Below are positions 1 to 9,486 of a DNA stretch of 64,000 nt, in pieces; within the stretch, counting starts at the first letter, position 1, and every line of letters starts with the position of its first letter. Position numbers and translations under genes: made by a program. The stretch comes from Trissonchulus latispiculum (taxonomy: Eukaryota > Nematoda > Enoplea > Enoplida > Ironidae): assembly GCA_030248195.1 (NCBI GenBank), contig JASAND010026752.1, positions 41,516 to 105,515 on the forward strand, given 5' to 3'. Under the pieces are notes generated by a model that worked only from the letters and a program-made list of their open reading frames with translations, made no database searches and had not been told where the DNA came from.

Positions 1-280
1 GTTTTACATGGAATTTTAAGGGTTTTTAAAGGAAAAATCACGAAACAATTCATGAAAGGAATTGGAGGAGAGGTAGTAGCGTCATGAATTGACACTTCAG
101 CATTTGAGACCTGACTTCCACAGTCGTAGTATGATAAAAATAGAAAACATTGTAGCAAGCATTCAGTGGTTGTTTCATTGAATTAATCTCAAAGGAAGAA
201 TTTCAGTGGAATTTAGATCAAATTTTTGTCAAGAGCCGCTTTCATAATGACAGTCTAAGTTTTACTATTGTTTAGTGCCA

Positions 281-374
281 AAGCATCCGGTATGGCGGCA
301 GAATTTCAGAAAGGGTTTCTGATAGTCAAGAACATTCTTCAACATAAAGCTTTGACTGATAAGGAAATCTGTCA
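281..374 (+). pseudogene. 5' coding segment of ankyrin gene 1, frameshifted
   Basis: A splice-acceptor-like tract ends at about 276. The frame through the ATG at 292 reads MAAEFQKGFL, which resembles MLAEFHKGFV near the start of exon 2 in the paralog at 10.87 kb. The entry phase (one base completing a split codon) is the same as in the paralog, so this is likely a genuine ancestral exon start. The frame does not match the ankyrin ORF that follows: that frame has a stop at 360-362. The paralog has about 70 more residues between the two blocks. Either the middle was lost with a frameshift, or a short intron of about 50 bp lies here. No upstream exon matching the paralog's exon 1 was found, because the window starts too close. 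Confidence 0.5.
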
Positions 375-1592
375 GTGGAAACAAGACTACAGTGTTTTAC
401 AGTGGAAATCTTTTATGATGCAATCACAAACTTAGACAACACAGCCTTAAGATCAGATATGATTAAGATGTCTATCAAAAGATTTGCAGAACAGCCAGAT
501 GTGAAGAGGGTTGTCATTAAGAAAGATTGGAAGCTTTTGGCTTCAATTCTTCATGCCCTGATTAAGATCAGAGATACGTTTTTCATGCTTGGTAATGATG
601 ATGATGATGGTTATGAGTTTTGCCTGTGGCTAAGGAATTCTCTTTCTTGGTGGGAAAAAATTAGAGATTTGTGGAGCACAACGGGAGCCGGAGGAACTAG
701 TGTGAGTAAATCAAAAGTTATGTCCATATGTTACGGACTATCGCTTGGGACAAGGTTTGCCAATCTTATGGCACTGTTCAACTTAGACGTGTGGCCAGCG
801 TTACAAAAACTAATTACAGAAGAGCATACGAATGGTTCTGACAATCTTGTCAATCACACTTTCCTGCAGAAACAGTCTCTGCTGCATCTTGCTGCCCTAC
901 TTCGCTTTCACTTATTAGATCGAAAGCGGTATCTCGAAGTGATGCACTTTCTCATACAGCAGGGTGCTGATGTTAACGCACGGAATAGCGAAGGTAGAAC
1001 AGCGCTGCATATCCTGTGTAGCAGAGAACCCGACGAATGCAGACTGAAAGCAGTTATCGCGCTACTTGACGCAGGCGCAGACGCGTCCATTGTCGACAAG
1101 CGCGGACTTACGCCACTCAACCCTGGAGAACTTCCTTTACACTGTATTTGTAACAAAAGACTTAATGATGCCAGCATTGAATTAATGTCGCTCCTGCTCC
1201 CTCCAGAAGTCGATGTCAATGCTCAAAATGGCTATGGAGATACGTTTTTGCATCTATTGTGTAAACAAGAGAGCAGCACTCACACCTTGACTGCATCCAA
1301 GCTGCTTCTTGCAAAAGGGGCAAATCCTAATGTCAAGACAGACGATGGACTGACGCCGTTGCATTGTCTTTGCGATAAAAGTCCAAACGAAGTCACAGTC
1401 GATATGCTGTCCTTACTGCTGGAAAAAGGTGCTGACCCCGACGCACAAACCGCAAAAGGAAATACATCATTGCGCTTTATATGCAATTACTACAAAGAAC
1501 CTGCAAGTAGAAATATGATTAAGATAATTCTAAGTTTCGGTGCGAATCCAAAGATCGCCCGATTGCACCAAATGTTTCTACGTAAAATCTAA
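375..1592 (+). CDS. Ankyrin-repeat protein, gene 1 (probably truncated)
   Basis: The open frame encodes about 400 residues. Residues 1-110 match the orphan N-terminal region of the 10.9-kb paralog (QCFTVEIF, LASILH, TF, SWW in the same order). Similarity actually begins slightly upstream at NLSVETRLQCFTVEIF, so the nominal start codon has no meaning. From about residue 165 to 395 there are six or so ankyrin repeats with the usual TPLH-like, GADVN and LLLEKGAD motifs, for example GLTPLHCLCDK. Ankyrin repeats are protein-binding scaffolds; no partner can be inferred. The ORF ends inside a transposon-like insertion at 1557, in the last repeat, so the listed C-terminus (RLHQMFLRKI) is transposon sequence. 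It lacks the paralog's two C-terminal membrane segments. It is probably a pseudogene or a recently disrupted gene. Confidence 0.7.
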   Translation: METRLQCFTVEIFYDAITNLDNTALRSDMIKMSIKRFAEQPDVKRVVIKKDWKLLASILHALIKIRDTFFMLGNDDDDGYEFCLWLRNSLSWWEKIRDLWSTTGAGGTSVSKSKVMSICYGLSLGTRFANLMALFNLDVWPALQKLITEEHTNGSDNLVNHTFLQKQSLLHLAALLRFHLLDRKRYLEVMHFLIQQGADVNARNSEGRTALHILCSREPDECRLKAVIALLDAGADASIVDKRGLTPLNPGELPLHCICNKRLNDASIELMSLLLPPEVDVNAQNGYGDTFLHLLCKQESSTHTLTASKLLLAKGANPNVKTDDGLTPLHCLCDKSPNEVTVDMLSLLLEKGADPDAQTAKGNTSLRFICNYYKEPASRNMIKIILSFGANPKIARLHQMFLRKI

Positions 1593-1857
1593 TTATCTTA
1601 AAATCTTATTTGCTAGAAAGATTTTAACATTAAACACATTTTCCATTGCACCAAAATGTTTTTGCGTAAAATCTTTTTAACTTCTATTTAAAATCTGTTT
1701 TACGAAAATCTAATTAACTTTCAATAGATAATCAGATTTTAAACAAATTTTAAATATATTTAAGTTGGTGCAATGCTCTGTTCACTTAAATATATTTAAG
1801 ATCTGTTTAAAATCTAATTTAGGTAATTAGATTTTAAACACACTTGGTGCAATCGGG
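1558..1857. mobile_element. 300-bp inverted-repeat element inside ankyrin gene 1
   Basis: The left end CCCGATTGCACCAA is matched in inverse orientation at the right end, TTGGTGCAATCGGG. Similarity between the arms continues for roughly 45 bp (words such as AAAATCTAATTA). The TTGCACCAAAATG motif also recurs internally near 1648 and, inverted, near 1766. No clear target-site duplication is visible. It is MITE-like and non-coding. Confidence 0.8.
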
Positions 1858-1971
1858 TGTAAGAATCAGGATGGGGAATATTGTACCCGAAGTAAAGAAC
1901 AATATGAAACCATCATGGATAAATTAAAAGACCAATTACTTTTATCTGAAAGCGATTCTTCGAGTCGGTAA
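1858..1971 (+). pseudogene. Severed C-terminal end of ankyrin gene 1
   Basis: Directly after the inserted element an open frame of 37 codons ends in TAA at 1969-1971. It begins CKNQDGEYCTRSKEQYE and is rich in charged residues and Ser. Joined conceptually to codon ATC at 1554-1556 it continues the interrupted ankyrin repeat: GANPKI is followed by KNQDGE, in the place where the paralog has GADPTKKNAAGK. The original protein therefore probably ended here, without a membrane anchor. Confidence 0.6.
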
Positions 1972-2462
1972 AAACATATTGTTATCTTTTGCTTAATCAA
2001 TGTTCATGTCATTGCAGGATGGTTTGATATGGTGCTCATTCATTATTAAATCTGAAATCCTGCAGTTTCACCCTTAGACTCACCTCCAAAGTCGCTTTCT
2101 TATTGTTCAAATTGTACTAACTTGTTACCGATTTCGTTTATGTACGCTATTGTGGGATGAGGATTAAAATTAAAATGTATGTGTTGTAGGCAGATGGCCA
2201 AGTGTCTAAAATTGTTAGGGACTTGTCCAGGTATCTAATTTGACTAAGTGTCTAATAGTCATAGTCTCTAATAGTTAGTTTGATCCAGCATGTCCAGTTT
2301 ATTATCTCTGTAGAGTCTTACGCAAGTATCCCTACGACATATACAATCCGTTGGAAAGAATTAGTCGACAACAGTTTAAATATTTCAGAGCACTGTAAAA
2401 AGAGTACCAAATTGTGGATAGATCTTAGTTCATAATTATTTTCAGAAAATGCTTATCCAAAC
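1972..2462. other. Non-coding spacer
   Basis: AT-rich sequence between ankyrin gene 1 and the next interspersed repeat. A few near-repeats of TCTAATAG and GTGTCTAA occur at 2210-2280. No gene seen. Confidence 0.5.
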
Positions 2463-3070
2463 TTAATTTAAGCAATTTCGAGGGCTATGCTGGGTGACAT
2501 GCTGACATCTGACAGGCTGAATGTAGATCAAACATTTGGTTACCAAACATTTTTGAACATAGATTTCTCGAAACTGTGGAATCGGCCAAATTTTTTCTTG
2601 TGCGCTGATATGAAGGACATATGGGCAGAGGGACATTTTTTGGATTTGACTCAACAAGTCTCAATACTCCAGAAATCCAGCAAGTGTGAGATGACACGAA
2701 ATTTCGCAGCTTTGTATTCAGTTATCTCGCAACTGGAGACGCTTTCGCTCAAACCGAGAAAAACGTCCCTCCGCAATAGTGCGAATCTTCATTTTGCCAA
2801 AAATCACACGTATCCAATCGGTAGTTTTTGAGAAATCGATATTCAAAACAAAATAATCGCAGTTTTGCTAAAATGGTTTTTCTGCGAATTCTCTAGCTTA
2901 AAGCAACAAACCCCAACGAATAGACATTGATGAAATGTGCAATTGGTCGATATATCAATTGAGTATACATAAGCCAAAATTGTCTGTAAGATTTGGCAGT
3001 TATTTTGAAAAAACTGATTTCTTCGAAAATGGCCATTTTTTACCCCCAAAATCGTTTTGGCTTGCACTGC
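2463..3070 (-). repeat. Copy 1 of an interspersed repeat family, inverted
   Basis: Shares long stretches with 5191-6199 in the opposite orientation: the segment around GAGAAATCGATATTCAAAAC, the block with GCGAGATAACTGAATACAAA on the minus strand, and the GGCCATTTT block near 3030. Copies also occur at about 46265-47815 (split) and 58530-59415. Small ORFs across it are not conserved between copies, so it is treated as non-coding. Confidence 0.7.
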
Positions 3071-3877
3071 CTAGTCTGTTAACATGGTGTTCTTTTCGAA
3101 TGTTGGTTTTTAAAATTCTTCTGTTTGATCTTGTCGGTGTGTGTGTGTGTGGGGTGTGAGTTGAGTTAAAGAAAAGGAATTAGTCAACTAAACAGCGCTA
3201 GAGTTTTCAATAATAAATAAGACATTCGTTCAACTCCCAAAATATAACGTAAAAGAAGGCGAGCACGGGGCCCCTAAAGTTGTTAACCGCCGTACGCGTC
3301 AAAATCAAGAACCCAACTGAAGGTGGCGTGACTAATGAATTTTAGTGGAGAGATGGAGAGATTGTATCTTTTCATCACAAAGCACTTTCAAAACCCTAAA
3401 AATGCCAGAAGGTTGAGGGTAGAATATAGGGGGGTAGAGGTAGAGTATAGGGGGATAGAGCCCAGACAGTTTTTCACATACTCCCACCTTTGCAAAAATT
3501 CTTGAGGGAGACGTCCCTCAACTAGCAAGAGTTGTCTCGTCGAAGGAGCAAGAATTGACAAAGATTACCATATTTTTATGGTAATTTTTGCAAAAATTTA
3601 CAAAAAATGAAATTTTCGGCTTGCAACCCTTACGGACTCCACAGTGACCTTATTTTTGACGTAGATGCAAGCTGGCATTGAAATTTACGTGTTTAAACCA
3701 CTGTTTATGTTAAAATTACATCGTGGTTTATGCTTTTTAGCATTAGAAATGGCTGAAAATGCGATATGTGATATGTGTAGTAAAACTAGAAAATTTGGAG
3801 GGAATTTCTTGGTGTCGTGGAGGGGGTTCTGAAAAAAGCCTGCCCCATTTAGGAGGACCCCTCAACCCCAAATCCCG
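3071..3877. other. Non-coding spacer with a short GT run
   Basis: Contains a (GT)n run at about 3137-3152 and a small direct repeat of the word AGAATATAGGGGGGTAGAG near 3420-3455. No coding signal. Confidence 0.5.
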
Positions 3878-3884
3878 GTTACAC

Positions 3885-4253
3885 TGTAAGGGAAGTAGGC
3901 ATAGGAAAATTGATAAGCCTGCTATGGGAATTCAGCTGATGGTCCCGTGGTGTAGTGGTTAGCATGTCTGCTCCGGAGTCAGAAGGGCCGTGGTTCGATC
4001 CCCGGCGGGACCAATTCTTTACTTTCAATGGTGAGTTAAAAGCTGAACCTCCCTCTTCCCTTCTCTCTTCTAGGTCCTGGTTTCGTGGGAACGAGGGTGC
4101 CTGACGTCTCCCGTTCGGGCTTGTCCTTGGTTTCTTCCGGATCCATTCCTGGTAGAAGCGCTACAACACCTCCCTCCTCAAAAACGTTAAGGGTAGAGTG
4201 CCGAATTGGCCGGAGTTGCCTCGGCGCCAGCCGCCGCCCCCCATCAAATCTCC
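3885..4253 (+). repeat. tRNA-derived SINE-like repeat, single copy
   Basis: Begins TGTAAGGGAAGTAGGCATAG. It carries a tRNA-like head at 3941-4013, followed by a body shared with the tandem units at 22.4-23.7 kb. The body contains a donor-like GGTGAGT and a pyrimidine-rich tract ending CTTCTAG. It is flanked by GTTACAC at 3878-3884 and 4254-4260, a plausible 7-bp target duplication. The 3' third differs from the tandem units. Confidence 0.7.
3941..4013 (+). tRNA. tRNA-like head of the SINE (pseudo-tRNA)
   Basis: The acceptor arms GGTCCCG and CGGGACC pair perfectly. The D-arm GTGTAGTGGTTAGC and the B-box GGTTCGATCCC are intact. The anticodon arm (TCTG...CAGA around CTCCGGAGT) has no standard 5-bp stem with a 7-nt loop, and the T stem has two mismatches. 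It resembles tRNA-Gln or tRNA-Arg ancestry but is unlikely to be a working tRNA. It may still bind TFIIIC. Confidence 0.6.
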
Positions 4254-4260
4254 GTTACAC

Positions 4261-5070
4261 CTATGGTTGATCCGTCCCTGTCCTTTTGTGTTCATAGTCA
4301 AAGCGGGAAATATGAAAATATAAAGTCATTCAATTCGCTTGCTAGCTGAATATCCTGAATGACGCTCACGAAAATTAATCTGATTTAAAACGGACACTTC
4401 ATAAGCCTTAGGCAAGCTAACTTCTAATTGCATTGACCGTTAAGTAGAAACCTGCAATTTGGAGTTTTCTGAGCTAAATTATTAAGGCAGGGACACAAAC
4501 AACGGCAAATAAATTGGTGGCTCAGTCACTAGTCATTATATTTAATTTATGTACAAATTTTTGGATTATGGATCAATCAAGGGAGTTATCAGATACATTT
4601 GGCTCTCCCACAATAAAATACATTTTACTAGTTAACAAAAGCGGCTCAATCCTAATAATGGTTGGCTCAATCATGCTACTGACTAACAAGTTTGGCTCAA
4701 TTTGTTTTGGCGTTGGCTCATTCAAAGGGAGTGCTAGGTGTACACACATCTGTTTGCATACATACCATTGTACTGAGCCACAACCAGAAGTAACACGAGG
4801 GAAGATCTGGATAAGTTTCAGGCCCGATCCCACCCAGACCAAACAAAGGACAAATTGTGATGTCGTGAAACCAAAAACCTTATCGAGTTGGCACCATAAC
4901 TTCAAACTGTTCTAGACATAGGCAGATTTTTCATCTATTTTTTCAAATGGAAATTTTTCAAATGCTTTAGTGGAACTCATTAAAATCCCTAATTGTAATA
5001 TTAAACTGTTTAAAATTGGTTTCGTTAAAGCTTATGCAAGCTGGAACTCTCAAGCAAACAAAGCTCATTA
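4261..5070. repeat. Spacer with TTGGCTCA word array
   Basis: Between 4515 and 4730 the word TTGGCTCA or close variants recurs about seven times at irregular spacing, and a TGAGCC word lies near 4777. This resembles the terminal word arrays of the transposons elsewhere in the window, but I could not define two ends. The 133-residue ORF across it is a by-product. Confidence 0.4.
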
Positions 5071-5080
5071 AGTTTCCATT

Positions 5081-6490
5081 AGTGTTTGAGGCCGGCCGGC
5101 CGCCGGCCGACGACTTTTGCTCGCCGGCCGGCCGCCGGCTGGGATACAAATCACCAATCAGAAATTTACAAAATAGAGCAACTAAGCTTACGGTGCTGGT
5201 ATCGCTTTGTGTAAATTTGACCCTATAGGCTTTAATTCTTTATGAAAGTGGATGAAACTTTCCAAATATACTACTTCGGTGCTCTTTAACATTCTGGGAC
5301 CAGTCCCGCATTTTTAGGTGCAAAGATAAGAAATTTTTGGTTTTTGCCATTATTCTCTCAGCACATAGTCGAGACACCAGATTGGTTGGTATGGCTGGAA
5401 AGAGGGCACCAAAATGAACATTTTTGCTTTTACAACTTTTGAGCTATCTCTAGTGGTTAAGTCAGTATAAGCAAAAAACGATTTTTGGGGTCCAAAAATG
5501 GCCGTTTTCGAGAAAATCAGTTTTTTCAAAATTACTGCCAAATCATACGGACAATTTTGGTTTATTTATTCTCGATCGATACACAGTCTCATTGTACATT
5601 TTATCAATGCCTATTAGCCGGAGTTTGTTGCTCTAAGCTAGAGATTTGGCCGAAAAACCATTTTGGCAAAACTGCGATTATTTTGTTTTGAACATCGATT
5701 TCTCAAAAACTACTCAATGGATTCGCGTGATTTTTGGCAGAATGAGAATTCGCACTATTGCGGAGGGACATTTTTCTTGGTTTGAGCTAAAACACCTCCA
5801 GTTGCGAGAAAACTCAATGCAAAGTTGCGAAATTTTGTGTCACCGCACATTTAATGGATTTTCTTGACCGTTAAGACCTGCTGAGACAAATCCCAAAAAA
5901 TGTCCCTCGGCCCACATGTCCTTTATAGGTCGGCGCAAGAAAAAATTTTGGCCGATTCCACAGTTTTGAGAAATCGATGTTCAAAAATTTTTGGTCTATA
6001 TTCAGCCTGTCAGATGTCAGTATGTCAGAAAATTTGCGCAATTTTTTGCGGATTTTTACTAGTTTCGTTCTGTCATGAGAATCTACAGATTATAAGCTTT
6101 AAAATGATGTATAAAGCTCTTTCCAACTCACAAAATTGCGAAAGTTAGGGCGTTTCAAAACCTACCCACAAAAGCACTGCACAAAACGATACCAGCACCT
6201 TAAAATAGACTCCAAATCTAGTTTTGCTAATTTTTTATGTTATGCTGTGCTATTTTTGTAAGATAATATTCGAAAACAAATATCTTAGCAGTTATAATAA
6301 CTGCACTGCAAACGGCTCTAGGCCGGTAGCCGGCCGGCCGGCCAGCTGCCTGCCGGCTTACGGGCTCACCGGCCGCCGGGCGGCCGGCCGGCTCACCGGC
6401 CGGCCGGCTCACCGGCCGGCCGGCCGATGGGTGCGGCCGGGCCGGCCGGCGATCGGCCGGCCGGTGAAACCCCGGCCGGCCTCAAACACT
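5081..6490. mobile_element. MULE-like element with GGCC-rich terminal arrays
   Basis: The ends AGTGTTTGAGGCCGGCCGG (left) and its inverse (right, closing ...CCTCAAACACT) flank the element. A perfect 10-bp duplication AGTTTCCATT lies outside both ends (5071-5080 and 6491-6500). Each end holds an array of CCGG/GGCC words (about 5090-5145 and 6318-6480), strikingly GC-rich in an AT-rich setting. TSDs of 9-11 bp are characteristic of Mutator-like elements. The interior is largely occupied by a second, nested element. No transposase. Confidence 0.8.
5191..6199 (+). mobile_element. Harbinger-like element nested in the MULE-like element
   Basis: Terminal inverted repeats GGTGCTGGTATCGCTTTGTG (left) and, inverted, GGTGCTGGTATCGTTTTGTG (right) are flanked by TTA (5188-5190 and 6200-6202). 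A TTA/TAA 3-bp duplication is typical of PIF/Harbinger; the left end carries one extra C. This is the most complete member of the interspersed family also seen at 2463-3070, 46265-47815 and 58530-59415. It is about 1 kb and non-coding. Confidence 0.65.
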
Positions 6491-6500
6491 AGTTTCCATT

Positions 6501-7660
6501 AGTTAAACAAAGAACTCGTCAAATCAGAATTTTCGGATTGCAGAAACCATCCAAACTAGTCGATGTTAGCGAAATGTGGTCCATAGGTTTTGATCCTGAA
6601 AATGAACCAGGGGTTTTTCTCGTGTTTTCTCATAAGATTCCAACCTAGCTAATGGGAGCTCTATAGATAGAAAATTCAATATGTTTCAATTGCTTTCACC
6701 CTTATTTAGATCTATTAATCCCTCTGATTATCTGTAAAAGTATAAGTGTATAAGTGTATCCGCTTTTTCCAAAATTAAGTTGCGTCCATAAGATTGCTAT
6801 GGATGTATAATTTTGAGGAAGACCAGGAACCCGCAGACCACTGCTAACTTAAGCACTGCTAAAACTTTTCATATTTCCACAATACCCATGGCATGCAAAC
6901 CATTATTACAAAGCCAGAGTTTGGAGAATTCAGCTGAATATATAAGCAATTGATTTTCTTAGTACTGGCACCAACACCATTTGTATATATCGTCTGTATG
7001 GGTCTGTACGCTTAGCATTTACCCTTTATTAGATTTATTGAGTAAACCAAGTGGTTTTTCGGACATATTACTGTGGTCCGTGGTTGTCTTAGGTACGGTT
7101 GCCAGGCAGCTTAGAGGCTTTTTTCAGTTAAAGAGTTCTAGTGGATAGTCTTCCATCCCTACATTATAGAATTTTGATTCTTGCCATGAACTGTCAAAAC
7201 AAATTATCTATAAAAGTGTGCTAATAGGCAGACACTTTCTTTGTTGAAGTACTGTGTAGTTATTGATGTAATTACTAATTCGCAGTTTCAGTGACAGTTA
7301 CCAGAGAAATTGCTAGGTTTCACTGAATAGCTGTTTTCCCCTAGAACGTATACTATCCAACCATAACAATATTTTGCATAGAAGCTGTATTTCTGCAGAC
7401 GAACATTTCAGTAACTTGTAGATCTGACCTAATAGTTTATACTGCTACCCGCCCATTAACAGAAAACACTGGTATAAAGCATTGTGTGACCTTTATAAAA
7501 TGCTTGAAGAGATTACTTAAGGTCGTGCTCCTCTTACGTGCAGATATATTTGCAGAAAGTGCAATTATTGCCTGATTTCATTCAAATTTTCAGAAAATGC
7601 ATCAGGAGTGATAATAAACGTCCTGTTAAAAACGCCAGCTTCATAACGCTCATGCACAGT
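6501..7660. other. Non-coding spacer
   Basis: AT-rich sequence with no ORF over 63 codons, no recognisable repeat and no RNA gene that I can see. Confidence 0.5.
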
Positions 7661-7772
7661 GAGAAACAAAAATTTGAAGTTCTAGAACTATATATAGAAA
7701 ATTATGCCCAGCAACTATTACCATTTTAAAGCTTATTGGGCTCTACAACTTTGCTTTTAGACATTAGTCTCT
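7661..7772 (+). repeat. Direct repeat, left copy
   Basis: About 112 bp beginning GAGAAACAAAAATTTGAAG, repeated in the same orientation at 9375-9486 with only a few differences. The pair brackets a 1.6-kb segment holding a gypsy relic, a tRNA-like sequence and a word-array element. It is not an obvious LTR, since no TG...CA ends were found. Confidence 0.8.
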
Positions 7773-8200
7773 TTTTTAAACAGTAATTTAATATTTATAG
7801 CAATGTTCTAAGGTTTCACTATATTAGAATAATCTTACAATTAAAAGTTAAAGCTTCTCTATAATGTGAATATCGTTGAAAGTGTACTCTTATATTAAAC
7901 AAAATTGTCCTAAGTTACAGCTTAATTTTAGCATTAAAGACAGCGTTATTAGGAATTAATTTAGTTTTAAATTTGAAGAACAATTTTCAGTTACAGTTAC
8001 AGTTACAGTAAACCCCATTGTAATCTTAAATCTTGATTACATTTGCGTTCGCAATTCAGTTTAATTGTCTAATTAATTAAAAATATTTGAACCCTGTTCG
8101 AATTCCAAAACTGGAGATTTCTAATTTCAATATTTTATACTTTTGCACTAACTTTGCAGTAAGGGAATCTGAAGGGCCCCCAGACTACTGACCTTTACAT
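7773..8200. other. Non-coding spacer
   Basis: AT-rich sequence with a short TACAGT tandem at about 7990-8008. Nothing else is seen. Confidence 0.5.
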
Positions 8201-8299
8201 TTGACTTTTCCAATTCTCTTTAATACATACCAACTTCTCAGCGGGGGAGCAATTAAAGGATTAATTTTCTCTTCCAATTTTGGGGGCCCCATCAAATTC

Positions 8300-8653
8300 C
8301 TACAAGCCCAGTTTACTTTATATACTGGCAATAAATCCCTAAAATATATTTTTGCAAATGCCAGAAATCAAGGCTGTACCAGAATTGCGAAATGGGCTAT
8401 AGCACTTTCTGAAATTAATTTTCGAACTGAACATCAAAAAGGCATGGATAATCCTGTTGCAGATTGTTTGTCTCGTAACCTTCAAACTTCCGTCGTTGAA
8501 ACTAACGACCGGAGCGATGAAGATAAATGTGAATCTGTTGTTGCGAAAAATGCTTTTCAGAATGTATCTGAAGAATTTGATGTAACGGGTGATATGTTCC
8601 CGCCAGTTTTTGTATTGAAAAATATTCTGATGATGATTGGGCAAAAGCTCTAA
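8300..8653 (+). pseudogene. Ty3/gypsy retrotransposon RNase H fragment
   Basis: The frame reads a typical end of a retroelement reverse transcriptase/RNase H polyprotein: GNKSLKYIF, then RIAKWAIALSEINFRTEH, KGMDNPVADCLSRN. The pattern R-x-x-x-W-x-L-x-L-x-E-x-x-F followed by H-x-K-G-x-x-N-x-V-A-D-x-L-S-R is diagnostic of the gypsy RNase H C-terminus. The frame closes soon after, with no integrase. No reverse transcriptase core is found upstream. It is therefore a decayed fragment, about 115 codons long. Its terminal repeats were not found. Confidence 0.75.
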
Positions 8654-8802
8654 AAGTTGACGCCGATTTTGGTTCTTTTATTTCGTATCTTGGTGTATTA
8701 CGTACGTATTACGTACGGCCCGAGGAACCCTCAAACTCCGATGAAAACTTATCCGCCAGTTTCGAATCCTTTCGAAAGAATTTATGCTGACGTAAATTAA
8801 GC

Positions 8803-9374
8803 CAGGTTCACACTGGAGTCTTAAGTGTTTTAGATTTAAGTCGTTAGTTTTAAGTCCTATGTCTTTAGTCTTTACTTGATATGGTTCACACTGACGTCTT
8901 TAATGTCTTTACCGTCTTCTAACATGTCACTACTGTTTGGGAACAAATTCAAACTTAAACTTGGTTCGATTGTGCCTTTGTGGTTCAATCGGTAGAGCGT
9001 TGGCCTAGATCGCTAAAGGTTGTGGGTTCGATCCCCACCTCAGGCCCGAATTTTTCGGATCGGAGATGCTGTAGTGACAGTCTTAGTTTCGTTCGTTCTT
9101 TCATTTAGTCAGCATACATGTGCTTGGGGAATTTGGGGGGGGTGGACCTGGACCCCACCCCCAGAGGGGTCTCACACACACTGAATTTTTCCGATTTTTG
9201 GGTAAAAAAACCGGAAAAATCCGGTACTCCGATTCACCCCCCAGAACTTCCCCTCCTGCACATGTCTGGTTTTTAGTCGTAAGTCTTAAGTCTTAAGAGA
9301 TAAATTTATTTCATATCAAAGCCTTAAGGTCTTAAGAAAGCTAAAAGCCTTAAGACTAACGATTAAAGACTGCA
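8803..9374. mobile_element. Possible element with AAGTCTTAAG word arrays
   Basis: The left part (8803-8935) is built of AGTCTTAAG / AAGTC / GTCTTTA words after the start GCCAGGTTCACACTGGAG. The right part (9270-9374) contains the inverse words (CTTAAGAC, TTAAAGACT). The two sides are roughly inverted, as in the other word-array elements, but exact termini and a target duplication are not clear. A tRNA-like sequence (8974-9046) and a small inverted-repeat insert (about 9113-9270, ends ACATGTGC...GCACATGT) lie inside. Confidence 0.45.
8974..9046 (+). tRNA. tRNA-like sequence (probable pseudogene or SINE head)
   Basis: The T arm (GTGGG TTCGATC CCCAC) is perfect, the D arm pairs (GTTC with GAGC), and the anticodon arm TTGGC CTAGATC GCTAA pairs with one G-T. 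This would give anticodon AGA (Ser), but there is no long variable arm and position 37 is T. The acceptor GCCTTTG/CTCAGGC has two mismatches. It looks like a tRNA descendant rather than a working gene. Confidence 0.5.
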
Positions 9375-9486
9375 GAGAAACAAAAATTTGAAGTTCTAGA
9401 ACTATATATAGAAAATTATACCCAACAACTATTACCATTTTAAAGATTATTGGGCTCTACAACGTTGCTTTTAGACATTAGTCTCT
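9375..9486 (+). repeat. Direct repeat, right copy
   Basis: Second copy of the 112-bp sequence at 7661-7772, starting immediately after the word-array element. Confidence 0.8.
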
